Below, in pieces: positions 1-6,238 of a DNA stretch of 11,283 nucleotides; position 1 is the stretch's first letter, and every line of letters starts with the position of its first letter. The notes beneath the pieces were generated by a model that worked only from the letters and a program-made list of their open reading frames with translations, did not search any database and had not been told where the DNA came from. This DNA comes from RGIG9079 sp964567845 (GTDB lineage Bacteria > Bacteroidota > Bacteroidia > Bacteroidales > Marinifilaceae), in the NCBI GenBank assembly GCA_964567845.1, contig CAZMOG010000064.1, forward strand, positions 1 to 11,283, in the 5' to 3' direction. A program made the position numbers and the translations under genes.

Positions 1-16
1 TAAAATTCAACGGTCT

Positions 17-36
17 TTAAGGGGGTAAACCCTTAA
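17..36 (-). promoter_or_regulatory. Hairpin just downstream of the cobalamin riboswitch, possible expression platform
   Basis: A perfect 7-bp stem (TTAAGGG / CCCTTAA) with a 6-nt loop lies between the B12 aptamer and the left edge. In the minus-strand transcript it follows the aptamer by a few nucleotides and is not followed by a U tract, so control of translation or competing pairing is more likely than a plain terminator. The regulated gene is outside the window, so the role is inferred. Confidence 0.4.
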
Positions 37-39
37 TTT

Positions 40-222
40 GTTTTGCAGGTCTTCTGACTTACTCCGATTTGCTCGCCTTCCCACCTTCTCGGCAGTGGCA
101 TTGGCGTTGTAGCCTGTTAAGCAAATCTTGTTTGCGGAGCTTACAGCAGCGCGACTGTTCAGGATTTACACCTGATTCCCTTTTCACCACAAGTTCCGAA
201 AGAGACTTTGTGGCACAAAACT
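40..222 (-). promoter_or_regulatory. Cobalamin (B12) riboswitch aptamer
   Basis: Read on the minus strand, this carries the conserved blocks of the cobalamin aptamer in order: a closing P1 stem (GTTTTG at 216-221 pairing with CAAAAC at 40-45), a P2-type hairpin, GGGAATCAGGTGTAAATCC, the B12-box-like AACAGTCGCGCTGCTGTAA, then AATGCCACTG, GGTGGGAAGG and the 3' end AGTCAGAAGACCTGC. Riboswitches of this class bind adenosyl- or methylcobalamin and turn down B12 uptake or synthesis genes. The controlled gene must lie to the left on the minus strand, outside the window, and cannot be identified here. The aptamer is divergent from the cyd operon and does not regulate it. Confidence 0.93.
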
Positions 223-225
223 GCA

Positions 226-233
226 CAAAGGTA
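226..233 (-). promoter_or_regulatory. -7 promoter element of the riboswitch transcript
   Basis: The minus strand reads TACCTTTG, an exact match to the Bacteroidota -7 consensus TAnnTTTG. It would start transcription within a few nucleotides of the first P1 base of the aptamer (221-222), which supports both calls. No good TTG box is visible 19-22 bp upstream, where the DNA is a low-complexity AATTAGGAATTAGG stretch. Confidence 0.5.
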
Positions 234-309
234 GTAATTAATTATGAATTAGGAATTAGGAATTTTCAATTATTTTTACGAATATTGCGAGGAAGAAATT
301 GTTGCAATT

Positions 310-543
310 ATGAGAATAGGGAAAACTGTTAAATCAATATGGTGTTTCTATCGCGATGGTTTCAAAAATATGACCTGGGGTAGGCCATTATGGGGATTAA
401 TTATTCTAAAATTGGTAATCCTCTTTCTTGTACTGCGGGCTCTCTTTTTTAAGCCTATTCTATCGGGCATGGATGATGAGCAGAAAAGTGAATATGTAGG
501 CTCGCAACTTGTGGATTTCCAGACAAATAACAATAAACAATAG
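310..543 (+). CDS. DUF4492 small membrane protein, first gene of the cyd operon
   Basis: A 77-residue protein that looks like the DUF4492 family, small Bacteroidota proteins typically encoded directly before cydA. The N-terminal half (residues 1-28) is basic and aromatic (KSIWCFYRDGFKNMTWGRPLW). One hydrophobic segment follows at about residues 29-47, then a polar acidic tail rich in Asp, Glu, Asn and Gln. The start ATG at 310 is preceded by a purine-rich GAGGAAGAA about 11 nt upstream. The stop is 6 bp before cydA, so the two are almost certainly co-transcribed. By position, size and single membrane segment it could be an accessory subunit of cytochrome bd, comparable to CydX/CydH of other bacteria, but no experimental role is known to me. 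No convincing promoter was found in the 76 bp before it. Confidence 0.85.
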   Translation: MRIGKTVKSIWCFYRDGFKNMTWGRPLWGLIILKLVILFLVLRALFFKPILSGMDDEQKSEYVGSQLVDFQTNNNKQ

Positions 544-549
544 TAGGAT

Positions 550-2034
550 ATGGTGGATACGGCATTAATTGACTGGTCAAGAGCGCAATTTGCGCTAACA
601 GCAGGTTACCACTGGATTTTTGTACCTTTAACCTTGGGCTTGGCGGTGATCATGGCGGTAATGGAGACAATTTATGTGGTGAAGGGCGATGATTTTTGGA
701 AGAGTACAGCCAAATTCTGGATGAAACTCTTTGCAATAAACTTTGCCGTTGGTATAGCTACAGGAATAATTTTAGAGTTCCAGTTCGGAACTAACTGGAG
801 CAACTACTCTTGGTTTGTCGGCGATATCTTCGGAGCTCCACTGGCTATCGAGGGAATTCTGGCATTCTTTATGGAGGCAACATTTTTTGCTGTAATGTTC
901 TTTGGATGGAATCGGTTCAGCAAAAGGGTGCACCTTTTTGCTACATGGATGACAGGAATTGGAGCTTCAATCTCAGCGATATGGATTCTTATTGCAAATG
1001 GTTGGATGCAACACCCCGTTGGAATGGATTTCAATCCTGACACAGTTCGTCATGAGATGGTCGATTTCTGGGCCTTGGTTACAAATCCTGTTGCCGTAAC
1101 GAAATTTTTCCACTCGGTTTATAGTGGTTGGATGACGGGTGCAATCTTTGTAATGGGAATAAGTTCCTGGTATCTGCTTAAAAAGCGCGAAACACGTTTT
1201 GCATTGGCAAGTATAAAGGTTGCTGCGATGGTAGGAATTGTGGGAACCGTGGCAGTAATGTTCAGTGGAGATCGTCATGGGGTGCATGCTGCTGAGTTTC
1301 AACCAATGAAATTGGCTGCTGCCGAGGGTTTGGAGGATGGAGGTCCGCGTGTGCCATTCTCAATTGTTCCCGGAGTGGAGATACCCGGAATGTTATCTAT
1401 TCTGGCAACACATGACATTGATGGTTATGTGCCGGGAATTAATAACATCTTAGATGGATATACCGATTCTCGTGGGATAGAACATATCTCTGCTCAGACA
1501 AAAATAGAGCGAGGTCGTGCTGCATTAATGGCGTTTAAAGGTTACAGAGAGACTATGAAAACCGATCCTCAGGCTGCGGCAGAGTATCGTAAGGTGCTTG
1601 ATGCAAATGTAGAGTACTTTGGATATGGCTATATTGAATCGCCGGAAGAGTTGATCCCGCCGGTATGGCTTGTCTATTGGGCATTTCGTATAATGGTTGG
1701 TTTCGGGTCATTCCTATTACTCTTGATGGTTGTAATGTTGTGGGCTCAATGGAAAGACAGATTGTTAAGAATGCGTTGGTTACAATGGGTTGCATTGTTT
1801 TCGATACCTTTGGTATATTTGGCAGGTCAGGCCGGTTGGATTGTGGCCGAGGTTGGTCGTCAACCATGGGCAATTCAAGGATTGTTGCCGGTAAAGGCTG
1901 CGTTATCGAGTGTTAGCGTTGGAGCAGTTCAAACAACATTTTTCCTTTTCGTTGCAGTATTCACACTCTTCTTAGTTATAGAGTTGCGAATATTGCTTAA
2001 AGCAATTAAACAGGGTCCCGGAATTGAAAAATAG
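550..2034 (+). CDS. cydA: Cytochrome bd ubiquinol/menaquinol oxidase subunit I
   Basis: Subunit I of cytochrome bd, the high-affinity inner-membrane quinol oxidase that reduces O2 to water. It is 494 residues, close to the usual length. All expected haem ligands align by eye with E. coli CydA: His21 (E. coli H19), His188 (H186) and Met382 (M393); so do the acidic residues near haem d, Glu101 and Glu109 (E99, E107) and Glu434 in the AEVGRQPWA motif (E445). The periplasmic Q-loop keeps Lys254 and Glu259 of the quinol-oxidising site, and its span to Met382 is only slightly shorter than in E. coli, so it belongs with the long Q-loop type. ATG 550 is 6 bp after the DUF4492 stop and cydB starts 9 bp downstream: a tight operon. 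Bacteroidales use this enzyme for nanaerobic respiration and oxygen scavenging. Confidence 0.98.
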   Translation: MVDTALIDWSRAQFALTAGYHWIFVPLTLGLAVIMAVMETIYVVKGDDFWKSTAKFWMKLFAINFAVGIATGIILEFQFGTNWSNYSWFVGDIFGAPLAIEGILAFFMEATFFAVMFFGWNRFSKRVHLFATWMTGIGASISAIWILIANGWMQHPVGMDFNPDTVRHEMVDFWALVTNPVAVTKFFHSVYSGWMTGAIFVMGISSWYLLKKRETRFALASIKVAAMVGIVGTVAVMFSGDRHGVHAAEFQPMKLAAAEGLEDGGPRVPFSIVPGVEIPGMLSILATHDIDGYVPGINNILDGYTDSRGIEHISAQTKIERGRAALMAFKGYRETMKTDPQAAAEYRKVLDANVEYFGYGYIESPEELIPPVWLVYWAFRIMVGFGSFLLLLMVVMLWAQWKDRLLRMRWLQWVALFSIPLVYLAGQAGWIVAEVGRQPWAIQGLLPVKAALSSVSVGAVQTTFFLFVAVFTLFLVIELRILLKAIKQGPGIEK

Positions 2035-2038
2035 GAGG
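2033..2038 (+). promoter_or_regulatory. Strong Shine-Dalgarno site of cydB
   Basis: AGGAGG lies 5 nt before the cydB ATG and overlaps the cydA stop codon (TAG, 2032-2034). Such a perfect Shine-Dalgarno is unusual in Bacteroidota, where most genes in this window have AT-rich leaders. It suggests efficient re-initiation by ribosomes finishing cydA, keeping the two subunits balanced. Confidence 0.75.
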
Positions 2039-2043
2039 TAGTT

Positions 2044-3175
2044 ATGGTTACATACGAATTTTTACAGCAATATTGGTGGTTCTTGGTATCACTTCTTGCC
2101 GGTCTGTTAGTCTTCTTGTTATTTGTTCAAGGAGCAAATGCAATGATTTTTACCGTGGCACAGAATGAAGAGGAACGACAACTTATGGTGAACTCAACCG
2201 GCCGTAAATGGGAGTTGACCTTTACGACATTGGTAACATTCGGAGGAGCATTCTTTGCATCGTTTCCGCTCTTCTACAGTACAAGTTTCGGGGGAGCCTA
2301 CTGGGTATGGATGTTGATACTTNNNNNNNNNNGTATCGTACGAATTCCAGAATAAGGTGGGTAATGTTCTGGGCAAAAACACCTTCAGAGTGTTTTTAGT
2401 AATAAATGGTCTATTAGGGCCGCTTCTTATAGGAACTGCAGTAGGTACATTCTTTACTGGTTCTCTGTTCATTGTCGACAAAGGTGCTGTTGGAGATACT
2501 CTTATGCCTGTAATCAGTCGTTGGTGTAGTGATTGGCGAGGTTTGGAGGCAGTAGCAAACCTCTTTAATGTCTCGTTTGGTTTGATGGTAATGTTTTTGT
2601 CAATAAGTTTGGGGTTGTTGTATATGATAAACAACATTGCAAATCAGACTCTGCACATCAGGCTTGTAAGGTATCTTCGTTCAATGTTTACCTCTTTCCT
2701 TGTTCTTTTTATATTTGTGACATATAACTTATTGACGATGAATGGTTTTTCTATGGAGGCAGATGGAACTGTATTTATAGAGAAGTATAAATATTTGCAT
2801 AACTTTTTGGATATGCCGATAGTTTTGGGGCTATTCCTGGTGGGAGCTTTATTAGTAGTGACAGGAGTTGTGTGCTCAATTGTAGTACCATTCTTTAAGC
2901 GAGGTATTTGGTTTGCAGGTCCGGGAACCGTTATGGTAGTTGTGGCAATCTTCCTGATTGCAGGTTATAACAACACAGCATTCTATCCATCGGTAGCCGA
3001 CCTTCAAAGCTCATTAACTATCTACAATAGTTCATCAAGTGAATTTACCTTGAAGACTATGGCAGTGGTATCGTTAATTATACCGTTGGTAGTGACTTAC
3101 ATTGCCTACTTCTGGCGTAAAATGGATAAAGGATCTTTGACCACCGATGAACTTAATAACTCGGAGAGGTATTAA
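2044..3175 (+). CDS. cydB: Cytochrome bd oxidase subunit II, interrupted by an assembly gap
   Basis: Subunit II of cytochrome bd, the multi-helix partner that forms the heterodimer with CydA. The 93 codons before the gap (through FTTLVTFGGAFFASFPLFYS and WVWMLIL) and the 280 codons after it (beginning VSYEFQNKVGNVLGK) fit one continuous CydB of about 380 residues. The two parts lie in different frames only because 10 N stand in for an unknown length. The Bacteroidota form differs from E. coli: the VTDGFD region reads VQGANA, so the Asp there is missing, and HWDGNQ aligns with KWELTF, so that acidic position is Glu. The protein ends with a Tyr, as E. coli CydB does. A biological frameshift is not needed to explain the break. 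Confidence 0.95.
2323..2332 (+). other. Assembly gap (10 N) inside cydB
   Basis: The gap breaks cydB between ...WVWMLIL and VSYEFQ.... For the reading frame to continue, the true number of missing bases must be a multiple of three, so 10 is a placeholder. From memory of Bacteroides CydB, six to eight residues belong here, which would be about 18-24 nt. Confidence 0.95.
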
Positions 3176-3183
3176 GGTGGTGT

Positions 3184-3457
3184 TTAAAAATCGAAGCCGA
3201 CGTTGATATTGAATCCGCCACAGTTCTTACGGTCGGTAAACCACACGTTGCGAATATGGTTATACAGTGTGTATTCTGCTTTCTGCACTGTATAGCCAAT
3301 TCCGGCATAAATGGATCTTCGTGCATTGCTTCCCAATGGGAAACGACAACCTGCACTACCTTGCTGTTGCTTTCTGAACGTCAATGGTTATCTCTTGTGC
3401 GCTGATTGCATTAACAGAGGCAATCAATGCAATTATAAATAGTACAACTCTCTTCAT
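3184..3457 (-). pseudogene. Internally deleted outer-membrane beta-barrel protein remnant
   Basis: The 5' end (3457 down to 3356) encodes a clear signal peptide, MKRVVLFIIALIASVNAISA followed by QEITIDVQK, and runs into TAG at 3356-3358. In another frame, the 3' end (to TAA at 3184-3186) encodes a typical terminal beta-barrel segment: SIYAGIGYTVQKAEYTLY, then a strand ending in FNINVGFDF with the C-terminal Phe that outer-membrane proteins use for BAM recognition. The parts meet near 3356-3390 with a frame change, so most of the barrel is missing: an internal deletion plus frameshift. The exact family cannot be told. A consensus promoter upstream is intact, so the remnant may still be transcribed. 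It is convergent with cydB, whose stop is 8 bp away. Confidence 0.75.
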
Positions 3458-3475
3458 GCTTCTTGTTTTATTGGG

Positions 3476-3507
3476 CAAAATTACGCACTGTAATTTAGAA
3501 TTACAAA
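3476..3507 (-). promoter_or_regulatory. Bacteroidota-type promoter of the beta-barrel remnant
   Basis: On the minus strand TTTG (3504-3507) is followed after 20 bp by TAATTTTG (3476-3483), matching the -33/-7 pattern. It precedes the remnant's ATG by 18 bp. Confidence 0.6.
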
Positions 3508-3541
3508 TATTGTAAAATGCTATAGTTTATTTTTTTAGGAG

Positions 3542-3565
3542 AATGCAAACAAATCTGTTTGCATT
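3542..3565 (+). promoter_or_regulatory. Operator-like inverted repeat before the antitoxin gene
   Basis: Perfect 10-bp arms, AATGCAAACA and TGTTTGCATT, are separated by AATC. The palindrome sits exactly where the -33 region should be, 3 bp before the -7 box (3569-3576). HigA-type antitoxins usually bind such a palindrome to repress their own operon, so this is the expected autoregulatory site; binding is inferred. Confidence 0.65.
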
Positions 3566-3568
3566 TCG

Positions 3569-3576
3569 TATATTTG
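3569..3576 (+). promoter_or_regulatory. -7 promoter element of the antitoxin-toxin operon
   Basis: TATATTTG matches TAnnTTTG exactly. It lies 11 bp before the ATG at 3588, giving a leader of only a few nucleotides. It also argues against the longer reading from 3543, whose start would be upstream of transcription. Confidence 0.55.
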
Positions 3577-3587
3577 CAGCGTGGATT

Positions 3588-4082
3588 ATGGAAAATAGAA
3601 TTGAAATACTAAAGGGAATACATCCGGGAAAGGTGATAGGTAGGGAGCTTAAACGTAGAGCTCTCAGTCAACGTTTATTTGCATCAACAATCGGGGTGCA
3701 TAGTCAAACGTTGAATGCTGTCATTGTGGGCCGTAGAAATATTACAACGGAAATGGCAGTAAAAATAGAGGAGGCGTTAGGTTTTCAAGAAGGCTTGTTG
3801 CTTACCTTGCAGGCTTTTTATGATATTGCAGAGTACAAAAGAGTACGGTCGTTGTCGAAATCAGTTGAGGCACCTAATGTAAGACGAATTCTTTTTTGGG
3901 ATACCGATTTTGACAAAATAGATTGGCTTCGCTATAAAAGAGCTGTTATTAATAGAGTTCTGGAACGTGGTAATGAACAAGAGAAACAGGAGATAGCCCG
4001 CTTCTACGGATTGTCACAGAATGAACATTGTTCGTATAATTATTTAGATAGTTATAGACTTAATATTTTAAATGAAGAATGA
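3588..4082 (+). CDS. XRE/HigA-like helix-turn-helix antitoxin
   Basis: A 164-residue DNA-binding protein, probably the antitoxin and autorepressor of a type II or type IV-like pair with the overlapping nucleotidyltransferase. Residues 12-66 form a HigA-like HTH: HPGKVIGRELKRR, then LSQRLFASTIGVHSQTLNAV and a GRRNIT turn, ending in MAVKIEEALGF. The C-terminal half has the FWDTDFDKIDW...AVINRVLERG...EIARFYG pattern found in many Bacteroidota regulators (resembling the DUF6922 domain). ATG 3588 was chosen over 3543 because the -7 box and operator lie between them and family members start near MENRIEILKGIHPG. The stop overlaps the next gene as ATGA (4079-4082), a sign of translational coupling. 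The toxin partner is damaged, so the repressor may now be an orphan. Confidence 0.85.
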   Translation: MENRIEILKGIHPGKVIGRELKRRALSQRLFASTIGVHSQTLNAVIVGRRNITTEMAVKIEEALGFQEGLLLTLQAFYDIAEYKRVRSLSKSVEAPNVRRILFWDTDFDKIDWLRYKRAVINRVLERGNEQEKQEIARFYGLSQNEHCSYNYLDSYRLNILNEE

Positions 4083-4644
4083 CATACAATAATTTATTAC
4101 ATTTTGAAACAGTTTCTCCATGGCTTAGAAGAATTTTGACAATTTTAATGAGTGATGAATTGTTTGCTCCTTTTCGTTTAGTAGGGGGAACAAACTTGAG
4201 TCTTAGATATGGTCATCGAAAATCTGTAGATATAGATCTCTTCACGGATGCAGATTATGGCAGTTTGGATTTTCGGAAGATGAGTTGGTAAAAGTGGATT
4301 TAATGTACACTGATCCATTTATCAATGACGAGGAAGTTATTGATGGAATTAGAATGGCCAGTGTTGAGGATATTATTGCAATGAAGATGAATGTTGTTTC
4401 TCAGCGAGGTCGTAAAAAGGATTTTTGGGATATCCATTGTCTTTTGAACCATTTTTCACTGCGTGAAATGTTTTCGTTTCATGAAAAACGTTACCCGTGG
4501 GAACATGAACCTAATGAATTGTTAAAACAATTTGTCGATTTTTCATTGGCAAATGAAGAATTTGATCCTATTTGTTTACAGGGAAAAGATTGGGATGATA
4601 TAAAACTTGATTTGATAGAATGTCATGATGAAGTAGAATTATGA
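4079..4644 (+). pseudogene. AbiEii/AbiGii-type nucleotidyltransferase toxin, broken by an internal deletion
   Basis: Two adjoining reading frames together make an AbiEii-like nucleotidyltransferase. Frame one (4079-4291) has the N-terminal part with the catalytic GGTNLSLRYGHRKSVDIDLF motif (GG...DxD). It ends in DYGSLDF plus a few out-of-frame residues and TAA. Frame two (productive from about 4264 to 4644) resumes at FGFSEDELVKVDLMYTDPF, containing the third catalytic Asp, and continues with the conserved IAMKMNVV and RKKDFWDIH block to a normal C-terminus. Relative to intact family members of roughly 220-235 residues, about 30-45 residues between DYGSLDF and the KVDL motif are missing. This is therefore a deletion with frame change, not a single-base error. 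AbiEii toxins transfer nucleotides to RNA targets and arrest growth; this copy is probably inactive. Confidence 0.8.
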
Positions 4645-4646
4645 AT

Positions 4647-4676
4647 AAAACACCGATCTTATTGTTCGGTGGTTTT
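4647..4676. terminator. Bidirectional terminator between the toxin remnant and the thioredoxin-like gene
   Basis: CACCGA (4651-4656) pairs with TCGGTG (4666-4671) around a 9-nt loop. On the plus strand the stem is preceded by AAAA and followed by GTTTTGTTCTTTT. On the minus strand it is followed by TTTTATT. It can stop transcripts of both converging genes and overlaps the last codons of the minus-strand gene. Confidence 0.7.
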
Positions 4677-5054
4677 GTTCTTTTCGGGATTGGGGTTTAA
4701 CAGGAATTTGCAGAAATCCTCGCTGGTGCGAACTCCGCTTAACGAGTTTGTAACCTTGCCATCTTGTTGCATTATGGCAAAAAAGGGTATTCCTCCCTTG
4801 TAGCCCTGTTCACGCAACTTTGCTACAACCATTGCAGCCTCGCCACTATCCATGTCGATATAGACAAAATTGTAGTTTTGCATTAAGTTCTCGACCATCG
4901 GCTCCTTCAGAACATTGTTCTTCATGCTTCGGCACGAGGTGCACCACTCCGCACCAACCATGATTAGTATGGGTTTTGTTTTGTCAATCTTCAATTGTGC
5001 AGATACACTTAAGCATAGCAGCAAAGTTATGGCAATAGAAAGAATCCTTTTCAT
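4659..5054 (-). CDS. Secreted thioredoxin-like protein
   Basis: A 131-residue periplasmic thiol-disulfide protein. The signal peptide is MKRILSIAITLLLCLSVSA, cleaved before Gln20. The thioredoxin fold follows with active site W37-C38-T-S-C41 and the cis-Pro loop GGIPFF (Pro90). The central YIDMDSGEAAMVVAKL stretch supplies the beta strand before the KLREQGYKG helix. It resembles the short thioredoxin_7/DUF255-like domains of Bacteroidota rather than cytoplasmic TrxA. The exact substrate is unknown; a role in reducing periplasmic disulfides or supporting cytochrome maturation is possible but not shown. ATG 5054 is used rather than an in-frame TTG two codons upstream because it begins a standard signal peptide. 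It has its own promoter and lies 68 bp downstream of the glutathione peroxidase gene on the same strand. Confidence 0.88.
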   Translation of the reverse strand: MKRILSIAITLLLCLSVSAQLKIDKTKPILIMVGAEWCTSCRSMKNNVLKEPMVENLMQNYNFVYIDMDSGEAAMVVAKLREQGYKGGIPFFAIMQQDGKVTNSLSGVRTSEDFCKFLLNPNPEKNKTTEQ

Positions 5055-5071
5055 ACGCAATAATTTTTCTA

Positions 5072-5104
5072 CAAATATACTTGTTTAACGACAAAAGTTA
5101 CCAA
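5072..5104 (-). promoter_or_regulatory. Promoter of the thioredoxin-like gene
   Basis: The minus strand reads TATATTTG (5072-5079), an exact -7 match, with a TTG (5102-5104) 22 bp upstream, slightly longer than usual. The predicted leader is about 13 nt. Confidence 0.5.
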
Positions 5105-5122
5105 TGTCGCTATGAAAAGATT

Positions 5123-5596
5123 CTATAAAAGTTCCTTTATTGACTCTTCAATCTTCTCAGGGGTTGTAATAGGTGCAAATCGCTCAACAACCTTGCCATT
5201 GCGGTCAACAAGAAACTTAGTGAAATTCCACTTGATGTTTGAATTCAAAAGGCCTCGTTTCTGACTCTTCAAATATTTATACAAAGGCTCTGCATTCGGT
5301 CCATTCACATCAATTTTTTTGAAAATAGGAAATGTGGTGTGGTATTTCATTTCGCAGAAATTCTGAATCTCCTTTTGGCCTAATGGTGATTGATTCATAA
5401 ATTGATTGCATGGGAAATCCAGTATCTCAAGTCCCTCTTCGTGGTACTTTTCATACAAACTTTGAAGCCCTTTGTATTGGGGTGTAAAACCGCAGTGAGT
5501 TGCGCTATTTACAATCAGCAGAACTTTCCCCTGAAACTTTGCCATGCTCACATCATTGCCCTCTGCATCTTTAACCTTAAAATCGTAAATACTCAT
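5123..5596 (-). CDS. Glutathione peroxidase family protein (probably thioredoxin-dependent)
   Basis: A 157-residue cytosolic peroxidase of the GPx family that reduces hydrogen peroxide and lipid hydroperoxides. The peroxidatic cysteine is Cys35 in NSATHCGFTPQY. The other catalytic-tetrad residues are visible as Gln69 and Trp123-Asn124 in KWNFTKFLV. The FPCNQF signature is at 61-66. Cys81 in EIQNFC is at the position of the resolving cysteine in thioredoxin-using GPx enzymes, so thioredoxin rather than glutathione is the likely reductant, in keeping with the general lack of glutathione in Bacteroidales. Full length, no signal peptide. Immediately downstream is a thioredoxin-fold gene, but that one is secreted with its own promoter, so it is probably not the direct partner. 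No clear consensus promoter was found upstream. Confidence 0.93.
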   Translation of the reverse strand: MSIYDFKVKDAEGNDVSMAKFQGKVLLIVNSATHCGFTPQYKGLQSLYEKYHEEGLEILDFPCNQFMNQSPLGQKEIQNFCEMKYHTTFPIFKKIDVNGPNAEPLYKYLKSQKRGLLNSNIKWNFTKFLVDRNGKVVERFAPITTPEKIEESIKELL

Positions 5597-5747
5597 ATCT
5601 ATATATTTTGGCGTAAAGTTATTGATAATTTATAACATCTACGTGCAAGATTTAGATATGTTTCATGCAGTAACAATATGCCTATAATCAGTGTAAACAA
5701 AATTTATAACTCTTCGTATCTTATAAAAACATTGTTACTTCTATATT

Positions 5748-6233
5748 ATGGGACTATTTTCAAGTAAAATTCCGAATGTGAAGTCGGAGTGCAGTTTAAA
5801 ACGTTTTGACCTGAAGCGTTACATGGGACATTGGTACGAGATTGCCCGTTTCGATAATTGGTTTGAGCGAGGCCTTGAGAGGACAACTGCAACCTATACT
5901 CTTGAACCCGGTGGCAAGATTAAGGTAGTAAATACGGGGCGAACCGAGTCGGGCAAATGGAAACACAGTACCGGAAAAGCTCGCTTTGTTGACCCGCTGG
6001 GGTGTCCGGGCGAGTTGGAGGTTAGTTTCTTCGGACCATTCTACTCAACCTATAATATAATTGATTTGGGCAAGGAGTATGAGTATGCAGTTGTGGCAGG
6101 AAAGAGCAAAAGGTATTTGTGGATTTTGAGCCGCGATGCAAAAATGTCTCGTGAAAAATTGACTCCCATTCTTCACAGATTGCGAGAGTGGGGGTATGAC
6201 TTGACCAAATTGAAATTTATAGATCAGGGTTGA
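5748..6233 (+). CDS. Blc-like lipocalin
   Basis: A 161-residue lipocalin related to bacterial Blc and plant temperature-induced lipocalins, which bind fatty acids, lysophospholipids or similar hydrophobic ligands. The first structurally conserved region is G27-H-W29-YEIARF(D)NWFERGLE (the GxW motif). The barrel continues with ATYTLEPGGKIKVVNTGR and LEVSFFGPFYSTYNI, and the last conserved region is YLWILSR (123-129), followed by the C-terminal helix. Unlike E. coli Blc there is no signal peptide or lipobox: the protein starts MGLFSSKIPNVKSEC, so it is probably cytosolic or exported by an unrecognised route. It faces the alpha/beta hydrolase tail to tail with one base between the stop codons. 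No clear promoter was seen in the 150 bp before it. Confidence 0.88.
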   Translation: MGLFSSKIPNVKSECSLKRFDLKRYMGHWYEIARFDNWFERGLERTTATYTLEPGGKIKVVNTGRTESGKWKHSTGKARFVDPLGCPGELEVSFFGPFYSTYNIIDLGKEYEYAVVAGKSKRYLWILSRDAKMSREKLTPILHRLREWGYDLTKLKFIDQG

Positions 6234-6238
6234 TCTAT
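6219..6238. terminator. Palindrome containing both stop codons, candidate bidirectional terminator
   Basis: ATAGATCA / TGATCTAT form 8-bp arms around GGGT. The lipocalin TGA (6231-6233) and the hydrolase TAG (complement of 6235-6237) both lie in the right arm. Each strand is followed by a modest T-rich stretch (ATTTGG on plus; AAATTTC then AATTT on minus), so termination is plausible but weak. Confidence 0.45.

Noticed and set aside
241..270. AATTAGGAATTAGGAATT short repeat as a mobile-element remnant
   Set aside because: It is only a brief low-complexity stretch common in AT-rich intergenic DNA of Bacteroidota; no inverted ends or target duplication are visible.
69..332. Open reading frame of 87 codons on the plus strand
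   Set aside because: It runs antisense through the conserved cobalamin aptamer, is rich in Cys, Arg and Ser without any domain-like pattern, and is explained by the riboswitch.
3543..3587. Longer start for the antitoxin (ATG at 3543)
   Set aside because: The extension overlaps the operator palindrome and the -7 box, so it would lie upstream of the predicted transcript start.
5390..5635. Plus-strand reading frame opposite the glutathione peroxidase gene
   Set aside because: It is antisense to a clearly conserved enzyme and shows no independent coding evidence.
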